Counted from the stretch's first letter, positions 13,501 through 22,515 are shown. The stretch is 64,000 bases of DNA from Azoarcus sp. DD4 (GCF_006496635.1 NZ_CP022958.1:1-64000); one strand, 5' to 3'. Translations and numbers: made by a program. The notes: generated by a model not told the origin, from the sequence alone.

Positions 13501-13647
13501 ATGGACGCACTGGACGCCCATCAATCGATGAGCACGCAGGCGCTCGGCTCCCAGCGGGTTCAGGACGGGCTGAAGGATATCCTGCTGGGGCCGGCACAGC
13601 TGTATGAGGCGCTCAGAGCTCGCGCAAGCCCACAGGCTCGGCTTTGA
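10534..13647 (+). CDS. hsdR: Type I restriction endonuclease subunit HsdR
   Basis: HsdR provides the ATP-driven DNA translocase and nuclease of the type I complex and cuts far from the recognition site. The 1037-residue protein has the N-terminal PD-(D/E)xK nuclease (D144 ... E158-L-K160), the helicase motif I SAGSGKT (309-315), motif II DEAH (422-425) and motif III FTATPK, followed by the second RecA domain and a helical C-terminus. ATG at 10534 has GGGAG at 10521-10525 as ribosome site and is preferred to GTG at 10528. It overlaps the nucleotidyltransferase remnant by 4 nt. All catalytic motifs are present, so restriction should be functional. Confidence 0.95.
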   Translation: MNLHQEHHFEAEICAHLAANGWLYAEGDAALFDRANGLFLPDLLAWVEETQPDSFQRLTKTHGAALPQVLAERVRKSLNLPDRGTLDVLRRGVEMLGLKEPLMLAQFKPALAINPATQAKYAANRLRVVRQVKHSPNAQNDALDLVLFLNGIAVATAELKSNFTQSVQDAVDQYRYDRHPQPKGGVLEPLLGFPGGALVHFAVSQSEVMMSTRLAGKDSFFLPFNRGNAGGAGNAPNPQGFATAYLWEEVWARESWLDILHRYVIGKRDDKKQLKSLIFPRYHQLDATRQLVADVLRNGAGERYLIQHSAGSGKTNSIAWTAHFLADLHDAQHNKLFDSVLVVSDRNVLDAQLQEAIFDFERTTGVVATITNEHGSKSAQLGQALKDGKKIIVCTIQTFPFALQAVQELAATEGKRFAVIADEAHSSQTGEAAAKLKQLLSAEEWAELQDGGEVDTEALLAAQMEAKAGASKGLTYIAFTATPKGKTLELFGRKGEDGLPQPFHVYSMRQAIEEGFILDVLKNYTSYKLAFKLAHDGQEYDEKEVERSTAMKGIMQWVRLHPYNIAQKVQVVVEHYRENVQPLLQGRAKAMVVVGSRREAVRWQKAIRAYIAKQNYPLGVLVAFSGEVNDAESFPEPVTETNAQLNPGLKGRDIREVFKEPDFHLLLVANKFQTGFDAPLLCGMYVDKMLGGIQAVQTLSRLNRAHPGKDTTYILDFVNEPAEVLKAFKTYYDTAELEATTDPHAVYDLRAKLDATGYYDEFEVDCVAKVDLDPNGTQKQLDAAIAPVANRLLKRYKAAQQDKAAAEAHGDEKAAKTAKDTLEALILFKNDMGAYVRLYAFLGQIFDYGNTDIEKRFLFYKRLIPLLEFGRERDTVDLSKVVLTHHTLKNRGKQTLNLNQGEHYTLQPMDAVGSGSVQEKQHAYLVEIIEKVNGLFEGELSDDDQLVYVNGVLKGKLLENETLVKQAANNTKEQFGNSPDLSQAILHAIMDALDAHQSMSTQALGSQRVQDGLKDILLGPAQLYEALRARASPQARL

Positions 13648-13819
13648 GCCACATACAGGCCGATTCTTCGAAACGGAAGCTTAGTTTGACCGTACCTGGA
13701 ACAGGGCCGACTGCGAGAGACTATCCCCCGTTGGATCCCAACTCCCGTAAGTTGACGAATACACGGAATCCAGACCCCACAACCATAGAATCGGCACTCG
13801 CCTTACGCTGCGGCACCCC

Positions 13820-14464
13820 ATGCCCCACCACACCCCCATCCTCCTTCACACCGACGACGCCCTCATCGTCGCCGACAAGCCCGCCGGCCTGCTGTCGGTG
13901 CCGGCCGGCGGCGAGGACCGCCAGGACTGCCTCGCGCACCGGGTGCAGGCGCTCTACAAAGACGCGCTGATCGTGCATCGCCTTGACGCTGCCACCTCCG
14001 GCCTGGTGCTGCTGGCACGCGGCATGGAGATGCTGCGGCGGATGAGTCTCGCCTTCGAACAGCGGGTGGTGGGCAAGCGTTACGTGGCGCTGGTGCATGG
14101 GCACCTTGCGCAGGACGAAGGGGAAATCGCGTTACCGCTGGCGGCCGATCCGGCGAACCGGCCGCGGCAGATCGTGGATGCTGTGCGCGGCCGGCCCGCG
14201 CTCACCCGCTACCGGGTGGTGGCGCGCACCGGAGAGGGGGATGCCGCGCTATCGCGGCTGGAACTCAAGCCGCTCACCGGCCGTTCGCACCAGCTGCGGG
14301 TGCATCTGATGTCCATCGGCCACCCCATCGCCGGCGATCCGCTCTACGCGCCGCCTGCAAGCGCAACAGCGCATCCGCGCATGTACCTGCACGCGGCAGG
14401 CATCGCCTTCATGCACCCGCAGCGGCGGGTACCGATGCAGTTCGACAGCCCGGTGCCCTTCTAG
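13820..14464 (+). CDS. rluA: RluA-family rRNA/tRNA pseudouridine synthase
   Basis: Enzymes of this family isomerise uridine to pseudouridine; RluA acts on 23S rRNA U746 and on tRNA U32. The 214-residue length and the order of motifs match RluA: GLLSVP near the N-terminus, the catalytic HRLDAATSG with Asp56, then PLTGRSHQLRVH and GHPIAGDPLYA. There is no S4 domain, which separates it from RluC and RluD. It stands alone after the restriction operon with a 172-bp gap upstream and faces the flavodoxin gene convergently. RluA itself rather than another short RluA paralogue is likely but not proven. Confidence 0.85.
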   Translation: MPHHTPILLHTDDALIVADKPAGLLSVPAGGEDRQDCLAHRVQALYKDALIVHRLDAATSGLVLLARGMEMLRRMSLAFEQRVVGKRYVALVHGHLAQDEGEIALPLAADPANRPRQIVDAVRGRPALTRYRVVARTGEGDAALSRLELKPLTGRSHQLRVHLMSIGHPIAGDPLYAPPASATAHPRMYLHAAGIAFMHPQRRVPMQFDSPVPF

Positions 14465-14485
14465 CGGCAGCCGGCCGCAGTCGGC

Positions 14486-15043
14486 TCAGGCCTCGGCCGA
14501 GAGCTTTTCCAGCAGCAGCGGCTTCACCTGCGCGACCCAGGTGTCGATGCGCTCGTTGGTGTACATGCCCTGGGTGCGCTCGTCGATCACCAGGCCGACA
14601 AAGCGGCCGTCCTTCACCGCGGCGGACTGCTGGAAGGTGTAGCCGTCGGTCGGCCAATCGTCGCCGACAATCTCGGCGCCGTAGCCCTTGAAGATCTCGT
14701 AGATGCGCATCAGCGAGCTGCAGAAGCGCTCGGAATAGCGCTCCTGCGCGCCCAGGCCGAAGAGGGCGATGCGCTTGCCGGAGAAGTCCGGCTTGTTCAT
14801 CTTCACCAGGAATTCTTCCCAGTTGGGCTCCAGGCAGCCGGCGCTGCGGCCGGGCACTTCCTCCACGCCGTAGCTCGGCGTGCCAAGGATGAGCACGTCG
14901 TACTTCAGCATGTCCGCCGGTTCGATGCGATTGACGTTGACCGGCTTGTCGGCGATCTCGTCGCCGAGCTTCTTGTGGATCTTCTTGGCGATCAACCGGG
15001 TGGTACCGGTTTCGGTACCGAAAAACATGCCTATCTTGTCCAT
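14486..15043 (-). CDS. Long-chain flavodoxin
   Basis: Flavodoxins carry electrons on FMN and can replace ferredoxin, for example as donors to nitrogenase (NifF) or to FldA-dependent enzymes. The 185-residue protein starts MDKIGMFFGTETGTT, with the phosphate-binding loop at about 9-15. It contains the FMN-side loop GTPSYGVEEVPG and the extra insertion of long-chain flavodoxins (YSERFCSSLMRIYEIFKGYGAEIVG region). No nif or partner genes lie nearby. It could be a NifF- or FldA-type protein; sequence alone does not decide. Confidence 0.88.
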   Translation of the reverse strand: MDKIGMFFGTETGTTRLIAKKIHKKLGDEIADKPVNVNRIEPADMLKYDVLILGTPSYGVEEVPGRSAGCLEPNWEEFLVKMNKPDFSGKRIALFGLGAQERYSERFCSSLMRIYEIFKGYGAEIVGDDWPTDGYTFQQSAAVKDGRFVGLVIDERTQGMYTNERIDTWVAQVKPLLLEKLSAEA

Positions 15044-15241
15044 GCCGTCTGCCGTCTCAAGGTGGTGGCGTCGGTCGGTGATCCGACGCTATCGCGCGGG
15101 TTGTCGTGAGCCGAACACTGGCGACGCGCGATCGACGCCGCCAGACGGTCTCGATGGACAGAGAAGCAAAGGGCATACCGGCTGGCGCCGGTCGAACGGA
15201 ACTGCTTGAAGAGTCGTGATGCGTCCGGCTCGCCGGCGCCG

Positions 15242-15784
15242 TCAGGGCACCGGCATTGCCGCTGCTGCAGGTTCGCACAGCACCGCGTCGCCAAGCCGCA
15301 GGACGCCGCCGGCCAGCACCCGTGCCGTCATCCCGCCGTGGCCGCGCATCGCGTTGTATGCGCCGGGGCCGAGGATTTCTTCCATGCGCGAGCAGGGATC
15401 GCAGCTGCCGTTCACTTCCAGCACGACCTCGGCACCGATGCGCAACACCAGCGGCTGGTCCTCGAACAGCGCGCGCGCGGCGATCAGGTTGAGGCCCGAC
15501 ACCACCAGATTGCGCCGCAGTTGCGCCGGGGTCAGTGCCCCCACCCCGGCCAACGCGGCGATGACCGGCAGGTGCTCGGCCTGGAGCAGGGTCACCTGGC
15601 GCTTGCCGCCGCCCGCACGCGCCGCGGAATGATCGCCCGCCAGACCGCAGCCGGCGATCGCGACGGCGCTGTCCACCGCCTGAGGATCGGCACGGCGGAC
15701 AGGCCGCAGCAGGATGGTCTCGAGCCGCCCGGGGCGGGGAAAGCGCCCGGTCAGCGCGCGCAGCCCGACGTCGTAGTCAGCCAT
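15242..15784 (-). CDS. MOSC domain protein
   Basis: MOSC domains (C-terminal in molybdenum cofactor sulfurases) bind sulfur carriers or molybdopterin and occur in YiiM/YcbX-type oxidoreductases. The 180-residue protein is one MOSC domain with the characteristic cysteine in [12 protein letters not shown] and the downstream [11 protein letters not shown] strand. GGAG lies 8 nt upstream of the ATG. A molybdenum hydroxylase cluster lies 4 kb away, but the genes are not linked. The 198 bp between this gene and the flavodoxin gene contain nothing recognisable. Confidence 0.85.
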   Translation of the reverse strand: MADYDVGLRALTGRFPRPGRLETILLRPVRRADPQAVDSAVAIAGCGLAGDHSAARAGGGKRQVTLLQAEHLPVIAALAGVGALTPAQLRRNLVVSGLNLIAARALFEDQPLVLRIGAEVVLEVNGSCDPCSRMEEILGPGAYNAMRGHGGMTARVLAGGVLRLGDAVLCEPAAAAMPVP

Positions 15785-15826
15785 CGCGCCTGCTCCGCAA
15801 CATGGTCGCCGCGTGCCGGTCCATCG

Positions 15827-16150
15827 TCAGCGGCCGTCGTCGGTGCTACGCACCTCGCGGATCACCTCGCCCTCGATCACCAGCCCCCCGGACGGATCCT
15901 GGCGCTGTCCGCCGTAGGATTCGGCGCCCATGCGCTTGCGCGCAGCGCGGGTCTTCCACCACAGGTAGCCCCAGGCGACGGCGCCGACGGTGAGGACCAC
16001 CGCGAACAGCACGACCGAGAACATCATCGCCACCACGAACAGCGCGGCGGTCAGCAGGATGGCAACGATCTTCTTGAGCAGGCCCGGCGGTTCGCCGCCG
16101 GCCGCAGACAGCTTGGCGAACGGATTGGCGCCTTGTCGATGGAATTGCAT
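15827..16150 (-). CDS. Small membrane protein of unknown function
   Basis: This 107-residue protein is not recognised. It has a short hydrophilic N-terminus (MQFHRQGANPFAKLSA), one long hydrophobic stretch at about 25-60 that could form two membrane passes (LLKKIVAILLTAALFVVAMM...WGYLWW), and a charged C-terminus. AAGGAG precedes the ATG at 16150, which is therefore chosen over an upstream extension. It follows the TerB-like gene on the same strand after 64 bp and may be cotranscribed. Confidence 0.65.
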   Translation of the reverse strand: MQFHRQGANPFAKLSAAGGEPPGLLKKIVAILLTAALFVVAMMFSVVLFAVVLTVGAVAWGYLWWKTRAARKRMGAESYGGQRQDPSGGLVIEGEVIREVRSTDDGR

Positions 16151-16214
16151 GAAGCTCCTTGTGGCAGCGCGGCGGCTGCGCGTCAGTGATTCGGTTGGAG
16201 GGCAGCGCCGCCGC

Positions 16215-16697
16215 TCAGGCGGCACCCGACCCGGCAGCCTCGCGGGCGCGCTGCTTGGCGCCGACGAAATCGCCACGGGGAATGTAAAGCAGGTCGCCGA
16301 GCTTGAGCATCAGCTGGTTCTCGTGATGGCTCAGGTGGCCGTCGGCAAAGGCCACCTCCCACAGGGTTTCGACGATGCGCAGCTTCTCTTCCGCGCTGAA
16401 ACCCTTGTTCAGCTGCGAGGTGAAGCCGTAGAAATCCGGCGCATCGCGCGAGGTGGTCTCGGCCAGTTCGAACAGCCGCTCGACCTCGTCGTCGGCCAGT
16501 GCGAAGCGGTGGCGCAGGGCGCCGATCACCGTCTCGCGTTCCTGCGGCGTACAGTCGGCATCGGCGCGCATCACCTCCACCATCAGCACCGCGGTGGCGA
16601 GCTGCAGCCGGTGCTCCGCCGCGCCGGCTGCCGGCGTGGCGGTCTCGATCAAGGGGGCGGTGAGAGTGCTGAAGAGGTCTTTGAGCGTACGGAGCAT
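16215..16697 (-). CDS. TerB-family protein
   Basis: TerB-fold proteins are small helical, probably metal-binding proteins first linked to tellurite resistance and now to membrane-associated stress complexes. The 160-residue protein has the two acidic motifs of the fold, DADCTPQERETV and ADGHLSHHENQLM, in repeated helical hairpins. The ATG at 16697 (MLRTLKDLFS) is preferred to a GTG at 16745. It pairs with the small membrane protein downstream; a TerC-family gene sits 9 kb away, so there is no compact ter operon here. Confidence 0.8.
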   Translation of the reverse strand: MLRTLKDLFSTLTAPLIETATPAAGAAEHRLQLATAVLMVEVMRADADCTPQERETVIGALRHRFALADDEVERLFELAETTSRDAPDFYGFTSQLNKGFSAEEKLRIVETLWEVAFADGHLSHHENQLMLKLGDLLYIPRGDFVGAKQRAREAAGSGAA

Positions 16698-16849
16698 GCG
16701 GGCCGGTGTCGGGGTTGTGCTACCCGGTAAGTCGGCCGCCAGCACAAAGAGTTCCGCTGCGGCTCACCGGTCTTCGCACTCAGATGGGGACGAGCGCGCG
16801 GTCTTCAAGTCCCGGCGGCCATCCCCTGGTCGATTCGCCCGCCGCCGGC

Positions 16850-17431
16850 TCACGGCTCCAGGCGCGTGCCCAGCACCTGCAGGAATTTCGCCAGCCAGTC
16901 CGGATGCGCTGGCCAGGCGGGCGCGGTGACCAGTTTGCCGTCCACTGTCGCCTTGTCGATCGGGATTTCGGCGTACTCGCCGCCGGCCGCCTTCACTTCC
17001 GGCGCGCAGGCGGGGTAGGCGCTGCAGCTGCGGCCTCTCAGCACCCCGGCGGCCGCCAGCAGCTGCGCCCCATGGCAGATCGCCGCCACCGGCTTGTCGG
17101 CGGCGAAGAAGTGCTGCACCGCGGCGATCACCCTGGGGTTGAGCCGCAGGTACTCCGGCGCGCGCCCGCCGGGGATCACCAGCGCGTCGTAATCCTCCGG
17201 CCGCAGGCTGTCGAATTCGGCATTGAGCGTGAAGTTGTGGCCGGGTTTCTCGCTGTAGGTCTGGTCGCCCTCAAAGTCGTGGATCGCCGTGCGCACCCGC
17301 TCGCCGGCCTTCTTGCCGGGGCAGGCCGCATGCACCGTGTGGCCGGCCATCAGCAGGGCCTGGAAGGGCACCATGGTTTCGTAATCTTCGGTGTAGTCGC
17401 CGGTGATCATCAGGATCTTCTTCGCAGCCAT
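16850..17431 (-). CDS. DJ-1/PfpI family protein
   Basis: This superfamily includes cysteine-dependent proteases, glyoxalases/deglycases and chaperones. The 193-residue protein has the nucleophile elbow with Cys119 followed by His120 ([11 protein letters not shown]) and the upstream acidic segment ([10 protein letters not shown], residues 87-95) that forms the active-site pocket. AAGGAG lies shortly before the ATG at 17431, so a longer upstream reading is rejected. It is transcribed away from the neighbouring binding-protein gene. Deglycase or protease function cannot be separated by sequence. Confidence 0.88.
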   Translation of the reverse strand: MAAKKILMITGDYTEDYETMVPFQALLMAGHTVHAACPGKKAGERVRTAIHDFEGDQTYSEKPGHNFTLNAEFDSLRPEDYDALVIPGGRAPEYLRLNPRVIAAVQHFFAADKPVAAICHGAQLLAAAGVLRGRSCSAYPACAPEVKAAGGEYAEIPIDKATVDGKLVTAPAWPAHPDWLAKFLQVLGTRLEP

Positions 17432-17618
17432 CGTCGTCTCCTTGCCGTGAGGGAATCTCCGCCTCAGTCTAGTCGGCGGCGGTGAAAGCGCCAGCCATTG
17501 CGCAACGCCCGCTGCGAACACTTTGCGGTATGCTGCCGGCACAAAAGTTCCGCCGGCCACGGGCTTACGCCCGCCGCACGGCGGCATAACGACTACCAGA
17601 CACCTGGAGGAGAACATC

Positions 17619-18758
17619 ATGCCCGGACGGCGTTCGCTCGCCCTCGCCCTGTGCTGCACGCTCGGCGTGGCCCTGTCTTCACTCAGCCTGCCCGCCAGGT
17701 CCCAATCCGGCGGCATCGTCGTCGGCCAGTCGGCGGTGCTCAGCGGGCCGCAGGCCGCCAACGGCCTGCTCTACGCCCGCGGCATCAAGCTCTACGTGGA
17801 TTCGGTTAACGCCGCCGGCGGCATCGCCGGCAAGCCTGTCCGGCTGGTCACGCTCGACGACGGCTACGACCCGGAACGCTGCAAGGAAAACACCAGGCGC
17901 CTGCTGGAGCAGGACAAGGTGGTCGCGCTGTTCGGCTATACCGGCACCGGCCCCACCGCCGCCTGCAGCCCGCTCGCCGAGGCGGCCCGCGTGCCGCTGC
18001 TGGCGCCGCTCACCGGCGCGCCGGAACTGCGCGAACAGGCCGGCCGCTACCTCTTCCATGTGCGCGCCAGCTACGTCGACGAGATGAAGAAGATGGTGGA
18101 ATACCTCACCACCGTCGGCGTGCGCGACATCGGCGTGGTCTATCAGGACGACGGCTTCGGCCGCTCCGGCCTCAAGAGCGCGGAAGCGGTGCTGGCCGGC
18201 TACCAGCTCAAGCCGGCGGTGGTCGGCACCGTCGCCGCCAAGACCTACGACCCGGCGCAGGCGGTCGCCGACGTCGGCGCCAAAGCGCCCGGCGCCATCA
18301 TCCTCGCCACCGCCGGCCAGGCCTCGGTGAACTTCATCCGCGCCTATCTCAAGAGCGGCAAGCGCGCCCAGTTCTTCGGCCTCTCGGTGGTCAGCAGCAA
18401 CCAGTTGCTCAAGGAGCTGGGCCCGGACACCGACGGCGTGGTGATCTCGCAGGTGGTGCCGTCACCGTGGTCGCGCACCACCCAGATCGTGCGCGAATTC
18501 CAGCGCGACGCCGAGGCCGCCAAGGACGTCGAGGTCAATCACACCACGCTGGAAGGCTACATTGCCGCCCGCGTGCTGGTCGAAGGCCTGCGCCGTGCCG
18601 GCCCGGAACCGACCGCCGAGAAACTGACGCAGGCGCTGGAGAACATGCGCCAGCTCAACCTCGGCGGCTACGAGGTCGGCTTTGCCCCCGGCCAGCGCGC
18701 CGGCTCGCGCTATGTCGACCTGTCGCTGGTCCGGAGCAACGGCCGCTACGTGCAGTAA
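17619..18758 (+). CDS. LivK-type periplasmic binding protein (orphan)
   Basis: This 379-residue protein has a signal peptide ([13 protein letters not shown]...PARSQS) and the Peripla_BP_6 fold of branched-chain amino acid, urea or aromatic acid receptors: [14 protein letters not shown] at the mature N-terminus, then [27 protein letters not shown] at 17606-17611 supports the start. No ABC permease or ATPase genes lie nearby, so it must share a transporter or act as a sensor partner. It converges on a LysR gene. The ligand is unknown. Confidence 0.85.
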   Translation: MPGRRSLALALCCTLGVALSSLSLPARSQSGGIVVGQSAVLSGPQAANGLLYARGIKLYVDSVNAAGGIAGKPVRLVTLDDGYDPERCKENTRRLLEQDKVVALFGYTGTGPTAACSPLAEAARVPLLAPLTGAPELREQAGRYLFHVRASYVDEMKKMVEYLTTVGVRDIGVVYQDDGFGRSGLKSAEAVLAGYQLKPAVVGTVAAKTYDPAQAVADVGAKAPGAIILATAGQASVNFIRAYLKSGKRAQFFGLSVVSSNQLLKELGPDTDGVVISQVVPSPWSRTTQIVREFQRDAEAAKDVEVNHTTLEGYIAARVLVEGLRRAGPEPTAEKLTQALENMRQLNLGGYEVGFAPGQRAGSRYVDLSLVRSNGRYVQ

Positions 18759-18768
18759 GCTGCAGCGC

Positions 18769-19674
18769 TCATGCCGCGCCGTTGGCGTGGCGGAAGAAGT
18801 CGATGAACACCCTCAGCCGCGCCGGCATCTGCGCGCGGCTGGGGAAATAGAGATGGGCGACCGGCATCGGCCAGGCGTAATCTGCCAGCACCTCGCGCAG
18901 ACGACCCGCGCGCAGGTCGTCCACCACCATGGACTCCACCACCTGCGAAATGCCCAGGCCGCGCCGCAGCAGGTCGAGCTCCGCGTCGGCGTCGTTCACG
19001 ATGAAGCGGCCGCTCACTTCCAGTTCCAGTTCACCGTCCCGATGGCGGAACAGCCAGCGCGCATTACGCCCGCTGGTCGGAAACCGGAAGCGGATGCAGT
19101 CGTGGGCGGCGAGGTCGGCAGGGTGCAGCGGCAGCGGATGGCGCTCGAAGTAGGACGGCGCCGCCGCCACGATCAGCCGCTGCGGCCGGCCGATCGGGAT
19201 TGCCACCATGTCGCCGGCGATGTTGTCGGCCATGCGCAGGCCGATGTCGAAACGGTCCGCCACCAGGTCGGCGAGCTTGTCGTCGAGCGCGAACTCGATG
19301 CCGACGTCCGGGTAGTGCGTGGCGAAATCGGCCACGTGCGGCGCGAAGTACAGCGCAAAGGCCAGCCGCGGCAAGGTGATGCGCACCGTGCCGGTGGGCC
19401 GCTCGCGCGCCTGGTCGAGCGAGGCCAGCGCGCCGCCGAGTTCGCCCAGACCGCGCCGCACGCCGTCGAGCAGGCGGGCGCCTTCCTCGGTGAGGCCGAC
19501 ACGGCGGGTGGTACGCGCCAGCAGACGGACGCCGAGCCGGCGTTCCAGGCTGCGCACCGACTGCGACAGCGCCGAGGCCGACAGGCCCATTTCAGCCGCC
19601 GCGCGGCTGAAGCTGGCATTGCGCGCAACACATTCGAAGGCGGCCAGCGCCGGCAGCATCGCAGGTTCGATCAT
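18769..19674 (-). CDS. LysR-family regulator
   Basis: The 301-residue protein has the N-terminal LysR helix-turn-helix (FSRAAAEMGLSASALSQSVRSLERRLGVRL, about 20-55) and the effector-binding domain with the usual TGTVRITLPR linker. The ATG at 19674 is used; an in-frame TTG at 19689 lies upstream. The gene is divergent from the molybdenum hydroxylase genes that begin at 19817, so it is the natural candidate to control them. The 142-bp intergenic region would hold its binding sites. Confidence 0.9.
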   Translation of the reverse strand: MIEPAMLPALAAFECVARNASFSRAAAEMGLSASALSQSVRSLERRLGVRLLARTTRRVGLTEEGARLLDGVRRGLGELGGALASLDQARERPTGTVRITLPRLAFALYFAPHVADFATHYPDVGIEFALDDKLADLVADRFDIGLRMADNIAGDMVAIPIGRPQRLIVAAAPSYFERHPLPLHPADLAAHDCIRFRFPTSGRNARWLFRHRDGELELEVSGRFIVNDADAELDLLRRGLGISQVVESMVVDDLRAGRLREVLADYAWPMPVAHLYFPSRAQMPARLRVFIDFFRHANGAA

Positions 19675-19816
19675 TAAGCCACTCTTCAAGACGCTTGCAG
19701 GATTGCGCCGTCGATCTTAAAAGAAACCCAGTCTAAGCTAGATGCCGTTTCCGTGCGGCGTCCCCGCCGCGCAACCATTTCATTCGCCTCAGCCCCCTTC
19801 CCCCAAGGAGACGCCG

Positions 19817-20275
19817 ATGACCCGCTTCACCCTCAACGGCAAGCCGGTCGAAACCGCGCTGCCCGACGACACCCCCTTGCTGTGGGTCCTGCGCGACGGG
19901 CTCGACATGACCGGCACCAAGTTCGGCTGCGGCATGGGCCTGTGCGGCGCGTGCACCGTGCACCTCGACGGCCAGCCCATCCGCTCCTGTTCCACGCCGC
20001 TGTCGGCCGCTGCCGGCAAGAAGATCACCACCATCGAAGGCGTGAGCAAGGCCCGCGTCGGCGCGGCGGTGCAGAAAGCCTGGCAGAAGCTCGACGTGGT
20101 GCAGTGCGGTTACTGCCAGTCCGGCCAGATCATGTCCGCCACCGCGTTGCTGGCCGCCAATCCCAAGCCCACCGACGCCGACATCGACGCCGCGATGGGC
20201 GGGAACATCTGCCGCTGCGCCACCTATGTGCGCATCCGCGCCGCCATCCACGAAGCCGCCAAGAGCCTGGCGTAA
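19817..20275 (+). CDS. Molybdenum hydroxylase small subunit, two [2Fe-2S] clusters
   Basis: This subunit passes electrons from the molybdenum site through two [2Fe-2S] clusters, as in IorA of isoquinoline 1-oxidoreductase. Of the 152 residues, Cys38, Cys43, Cys46 and Cys58 form the plant-ferredoxin-like N-terminal cluster, and Cys97, Cys100, Cys132 and Cys134 form the four-helix-bundle cluster. All eight ligands are present. AAGGAG precedes the ATG at 19817. The large subunit starts 10 bp after its stop. No FAD subunit is encoded, so a membrane or cytochrome electron acceptor is likely. Confidence 0.93.
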   Translation: MTRFTLNGKPVETALPDDTPLLWVLRDGLDMTGTKFGCGMGLCGACTVHLDGQPIRSCSTPLSAAAGKKITTIEGVSKARVGAAVQKAWQKLDVVQCGYCQSGQIMSATALLAANPKPTDADIDAAMGGNICRCATYVRIRAAIHEAAKSLA

Positions 20276-20285
20276 GGAGCGCACG

Positions 20286-22493
20286 ATGAAGATGCAGATC
20301 ACCAACGTGTCGCGCCGCGACTTCCTCAAGGCCGGCGCCGGCCTCACCCTGTCGGTCAGCCTGCCGGGCGCGCTACTCGCCGCCGCAGGCGGCCCGGGCA
20401 TCGCCGGCAGCGCAACCGCGGCGGGCGACTTCACCCCCAACGCCTTCGTCCGCATCGGCGCCGACAGCACCGTCACCGTGCTCTCCAAGCACCTCGAGAT
20501 GGGGCAGGGCGTGTATACCGGCCTCACCACGCTGGTCGCCGAGGAACTCGACGCCGACTGGGCGCAGGTCGTCGTCGAAGGCGCGCCGGCCGACGCCAAG
20601 CGCTACAACAACCTGTTCTGGGGCCCGACGCAGGGCACCGGCGGCAGCACCGCCATCGGCAACTCCTTCGAGCAGCTGCGCCAGGCCGGCGCCGCCGCGC
20701 GGGCGATGCTGGTGCAGGCCGCCGCCGAGCGTTGGAAGGTGCCGGCCACCGAGATCAGCGTGAAGAACGGCGTGGTCAGCCATGCGAAGAGCGGCCGCAA
20801 GGCCCGTTTCGGCGAACTCGCAGAAGCCGCCGCCGCGCTGCCGGTGCCGCAGCAGGTGACGCTGAAGGACCCGAAGAACTTCAGCCTGATCGGCCGCCAT
20901 GTGCCGCGCAAGGACAGCGTCGCCAAGACCACCGGCACCGCGCAATTCACCCAGGACGTGAAGCTGCCCGGCATGCTGGTGGCGGTGGTCGCGCACCCGT
21001 CGCGCTTCGGCGGCAAGGTGCGCAGCGTGGATGACAAGGCCGCGCGGGCGGTGGCGGGCGTGGCCGACGTGGTCACCATCCCCAACGGCGTCGCGGTACT
21101 GGCCGGCGACTACTGGACGGCGAAGAAGGCCCGCGATGCGCTGCAGGTCGAGTGGGACGAATCCTCCGCCTACCACGGCAGTTCCGACGCCATCCTCGCG
21201 GACTACCGCAAGCTCGCCGGCACGCCCGGGCTGGTCGCGCGCAAGGACGGCGACGGCGCGGCCGCGCTGGACAAGGCCGCCAAGGTGATCGAGGCCGAGT
21301 ACGCCTTCCCCTTCCTCGCCCACGCGGCGATGGAGCCGATCAACTGCGTGATGCGCCTCGGCACCGACAGCTGCGAGGTGTGGAACGGCGAACAGTTCCA
21401 GACCGTGGACCAGGCCAACCTCGCCGCCTTCTTCGGCCTCAAGCCCGAGCAGGTGACGCTGCACATGCTGTACGCCGGCGGCAGCTTCGGCCGCCGCGCC
21501 AACCCGATGTCCGACTACCTGCTGGAGACCGCCCAGATCGTCAAGGCGATCGGCGGCCGCGCCCCGGTCAAGCTGGTGTGGTCGCGCGAGGACGACATGC
21601 GCGCCGGCTACTACCGCCCCGCCTTCCTGCACCGGCTGCGCGCCACCCTGGGCGCCGACGGCAAGCCGCAGGCCTGGGAGCAGCGCATCGTCGGCCAGTC
21701 CATCATCAAGGGCTCGCCCTTCGAAGGCGTCATGATCAAGGACGGCATCGACGCGACCTCGGTCGAAGGCGCCGCCAACCTGCCCTACGCCATCCCCAAC
21801 CTGCAGATCGAGCTGCACACCACCAACGACGCGGTGAAGGTGCCGGTGCAGTGGTGGCGCTCGGTCGGCTCCACCCACACCGGCCATGCCACCGAAGTCT
21901 TCCTCGACGAGCTGGCGAGCGCCGCCGGCGCCGATCCGGTCGCCTACCGCATGGCGCTGCTCGGCAGCCATCCGCGCCACGCCGGCGTGCTCAAGCTGGC
22001 CGCCGACAAGGCCGGCTGGGGCAAGCCGCTGGCCGCGGCCAAGGACAAGGGCGCCAAGCGCGGCCGCGGCGTCGCGGTGCATGAGTCCTTCCACACCTTC
22101 GTCGCCCAGGTGGTGGAAGTCACCGTCGCCGCCGACGGCAGCTTCAAGGTGGATCGGGTGGTGTGCGCGGTCGATTGCGGGGTCGCGGTCAATCCGGACG
22201 TGATCCGCGCGCAGATGGAAGGCGGCATCGGCTTCGCGCTCGCTGCGGCGCTGACCGGCGCGGTCACGCTGAAGGACGGCGTGGTCGAGCAGTCCAACTT
22301 CCACGACTACCCGGTGCTGCGCATCGGCGAAATGCCGAAGGTGGAAGTGCACATCGTGCCGTCGGCGGAAAAGCCCACCGGCGTCGGCGAACCGGGCGTG
22401 CCGCCGCTCGCCCCCGCGCTCGCCAACGCGCTCCACGCCGCCACCGGCAAGCGCATCCGCAGCCTGCCGATCGCCGAGCAACTCAAGGCCTGA
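20286..22493 (+). CDS. Molybdenum hydroxylase large subunit, IorB-like
   Basis: This is the molybdopterin-binding catalytic subunit of a xanthine oxidase-type enzyme, similar to isoquinoline 1-oxidoreductase beta or membrane aldehyde dehydrogenase. The 735-residue protein begins with a twin-arginine signal (SRRDFLKAGAG), so the folded cofactor-loaded complex should be exported. The conserved GGSFGRRANP loop and the active-site glutamate in GVGEPGVPP (Glu702) are present. AAGGAG precedes the ATG at 20286. The downstream xdhC and mocA-like genes fit cofactor maturation. The substrate, an aldehyde or N-heterocycle, is unknown. Confidence 0.92.
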   Translation: MKMQITNVSRRDFLKAGAGLTLSVSLPGALLAAAGGPGIAGSATAAGDFTPNAFVRIGADSTVTVLSKHLEMGQGVYTGLTTLVAEELDADWAQVVVEGAPADAKRYNNLFWGPTQGTGGSTAIGNSFEQLRQAGAAARAMLVQAAAERWKVPATEISVKNGVVSHAKSGRKARFGELAEAAAALPVPQQVTLKDPKNFSLIGRHVPRKDSVAKTTGTAQFTQDVKLPGMLVAVVAHPSRFGGKVRSVDDKAARAVAGVADVVTIPNGVAVLAGDYWTAKKARDALQVEWDESSAYHGSSDAILADYRKLAGTPGLVARKDGDGAAALDKAAKVIEAEYAFPFLAHAAMEPINCVMRLGTDSCEVWNGEQFQTVDQANLAAFFGLKPEQVTLHMLYAGGSFGRRANPMSDYLLETAQIVKAIGGRAPVKLVWSREDDMRAGYYRPAFLHRLRATLGADGKPQAWEQRIVGQSIIKGSPFEGVMIKDGIDATSVEGAANLPYAIPNLQIELHTTNDAVKVPVQWWRSVGSTHTGHATEVFLDELASAAGADPVAYRMALLGSHPRHAGVLKLAADKAGWGKPLAAAKDKGAKRGRGVAVHESFHTFVAQVVEVTVAADGSFKVDRVVCAVDCGVAVNPDVIRAQMEGGIGFALAAALTGAVTLKDGVVEQSNFHDYPVLRIGEMPKVEVHIVPSAEKPTGVGEPGVPPLAPALANALHAATGKRIRSLPIAEQLKA

Positions 22494-22515
22494 GCGCGAC
22501 ACGAGGAGGTCCGCC

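Noticed and set aside
13644..13970. Short plus-strand frame after hsdR
   Set aside because: It overlaps the pseudouridine synthase in another frame, has no ribosome site and turns into a Pro/Ser/Thr-rich string.
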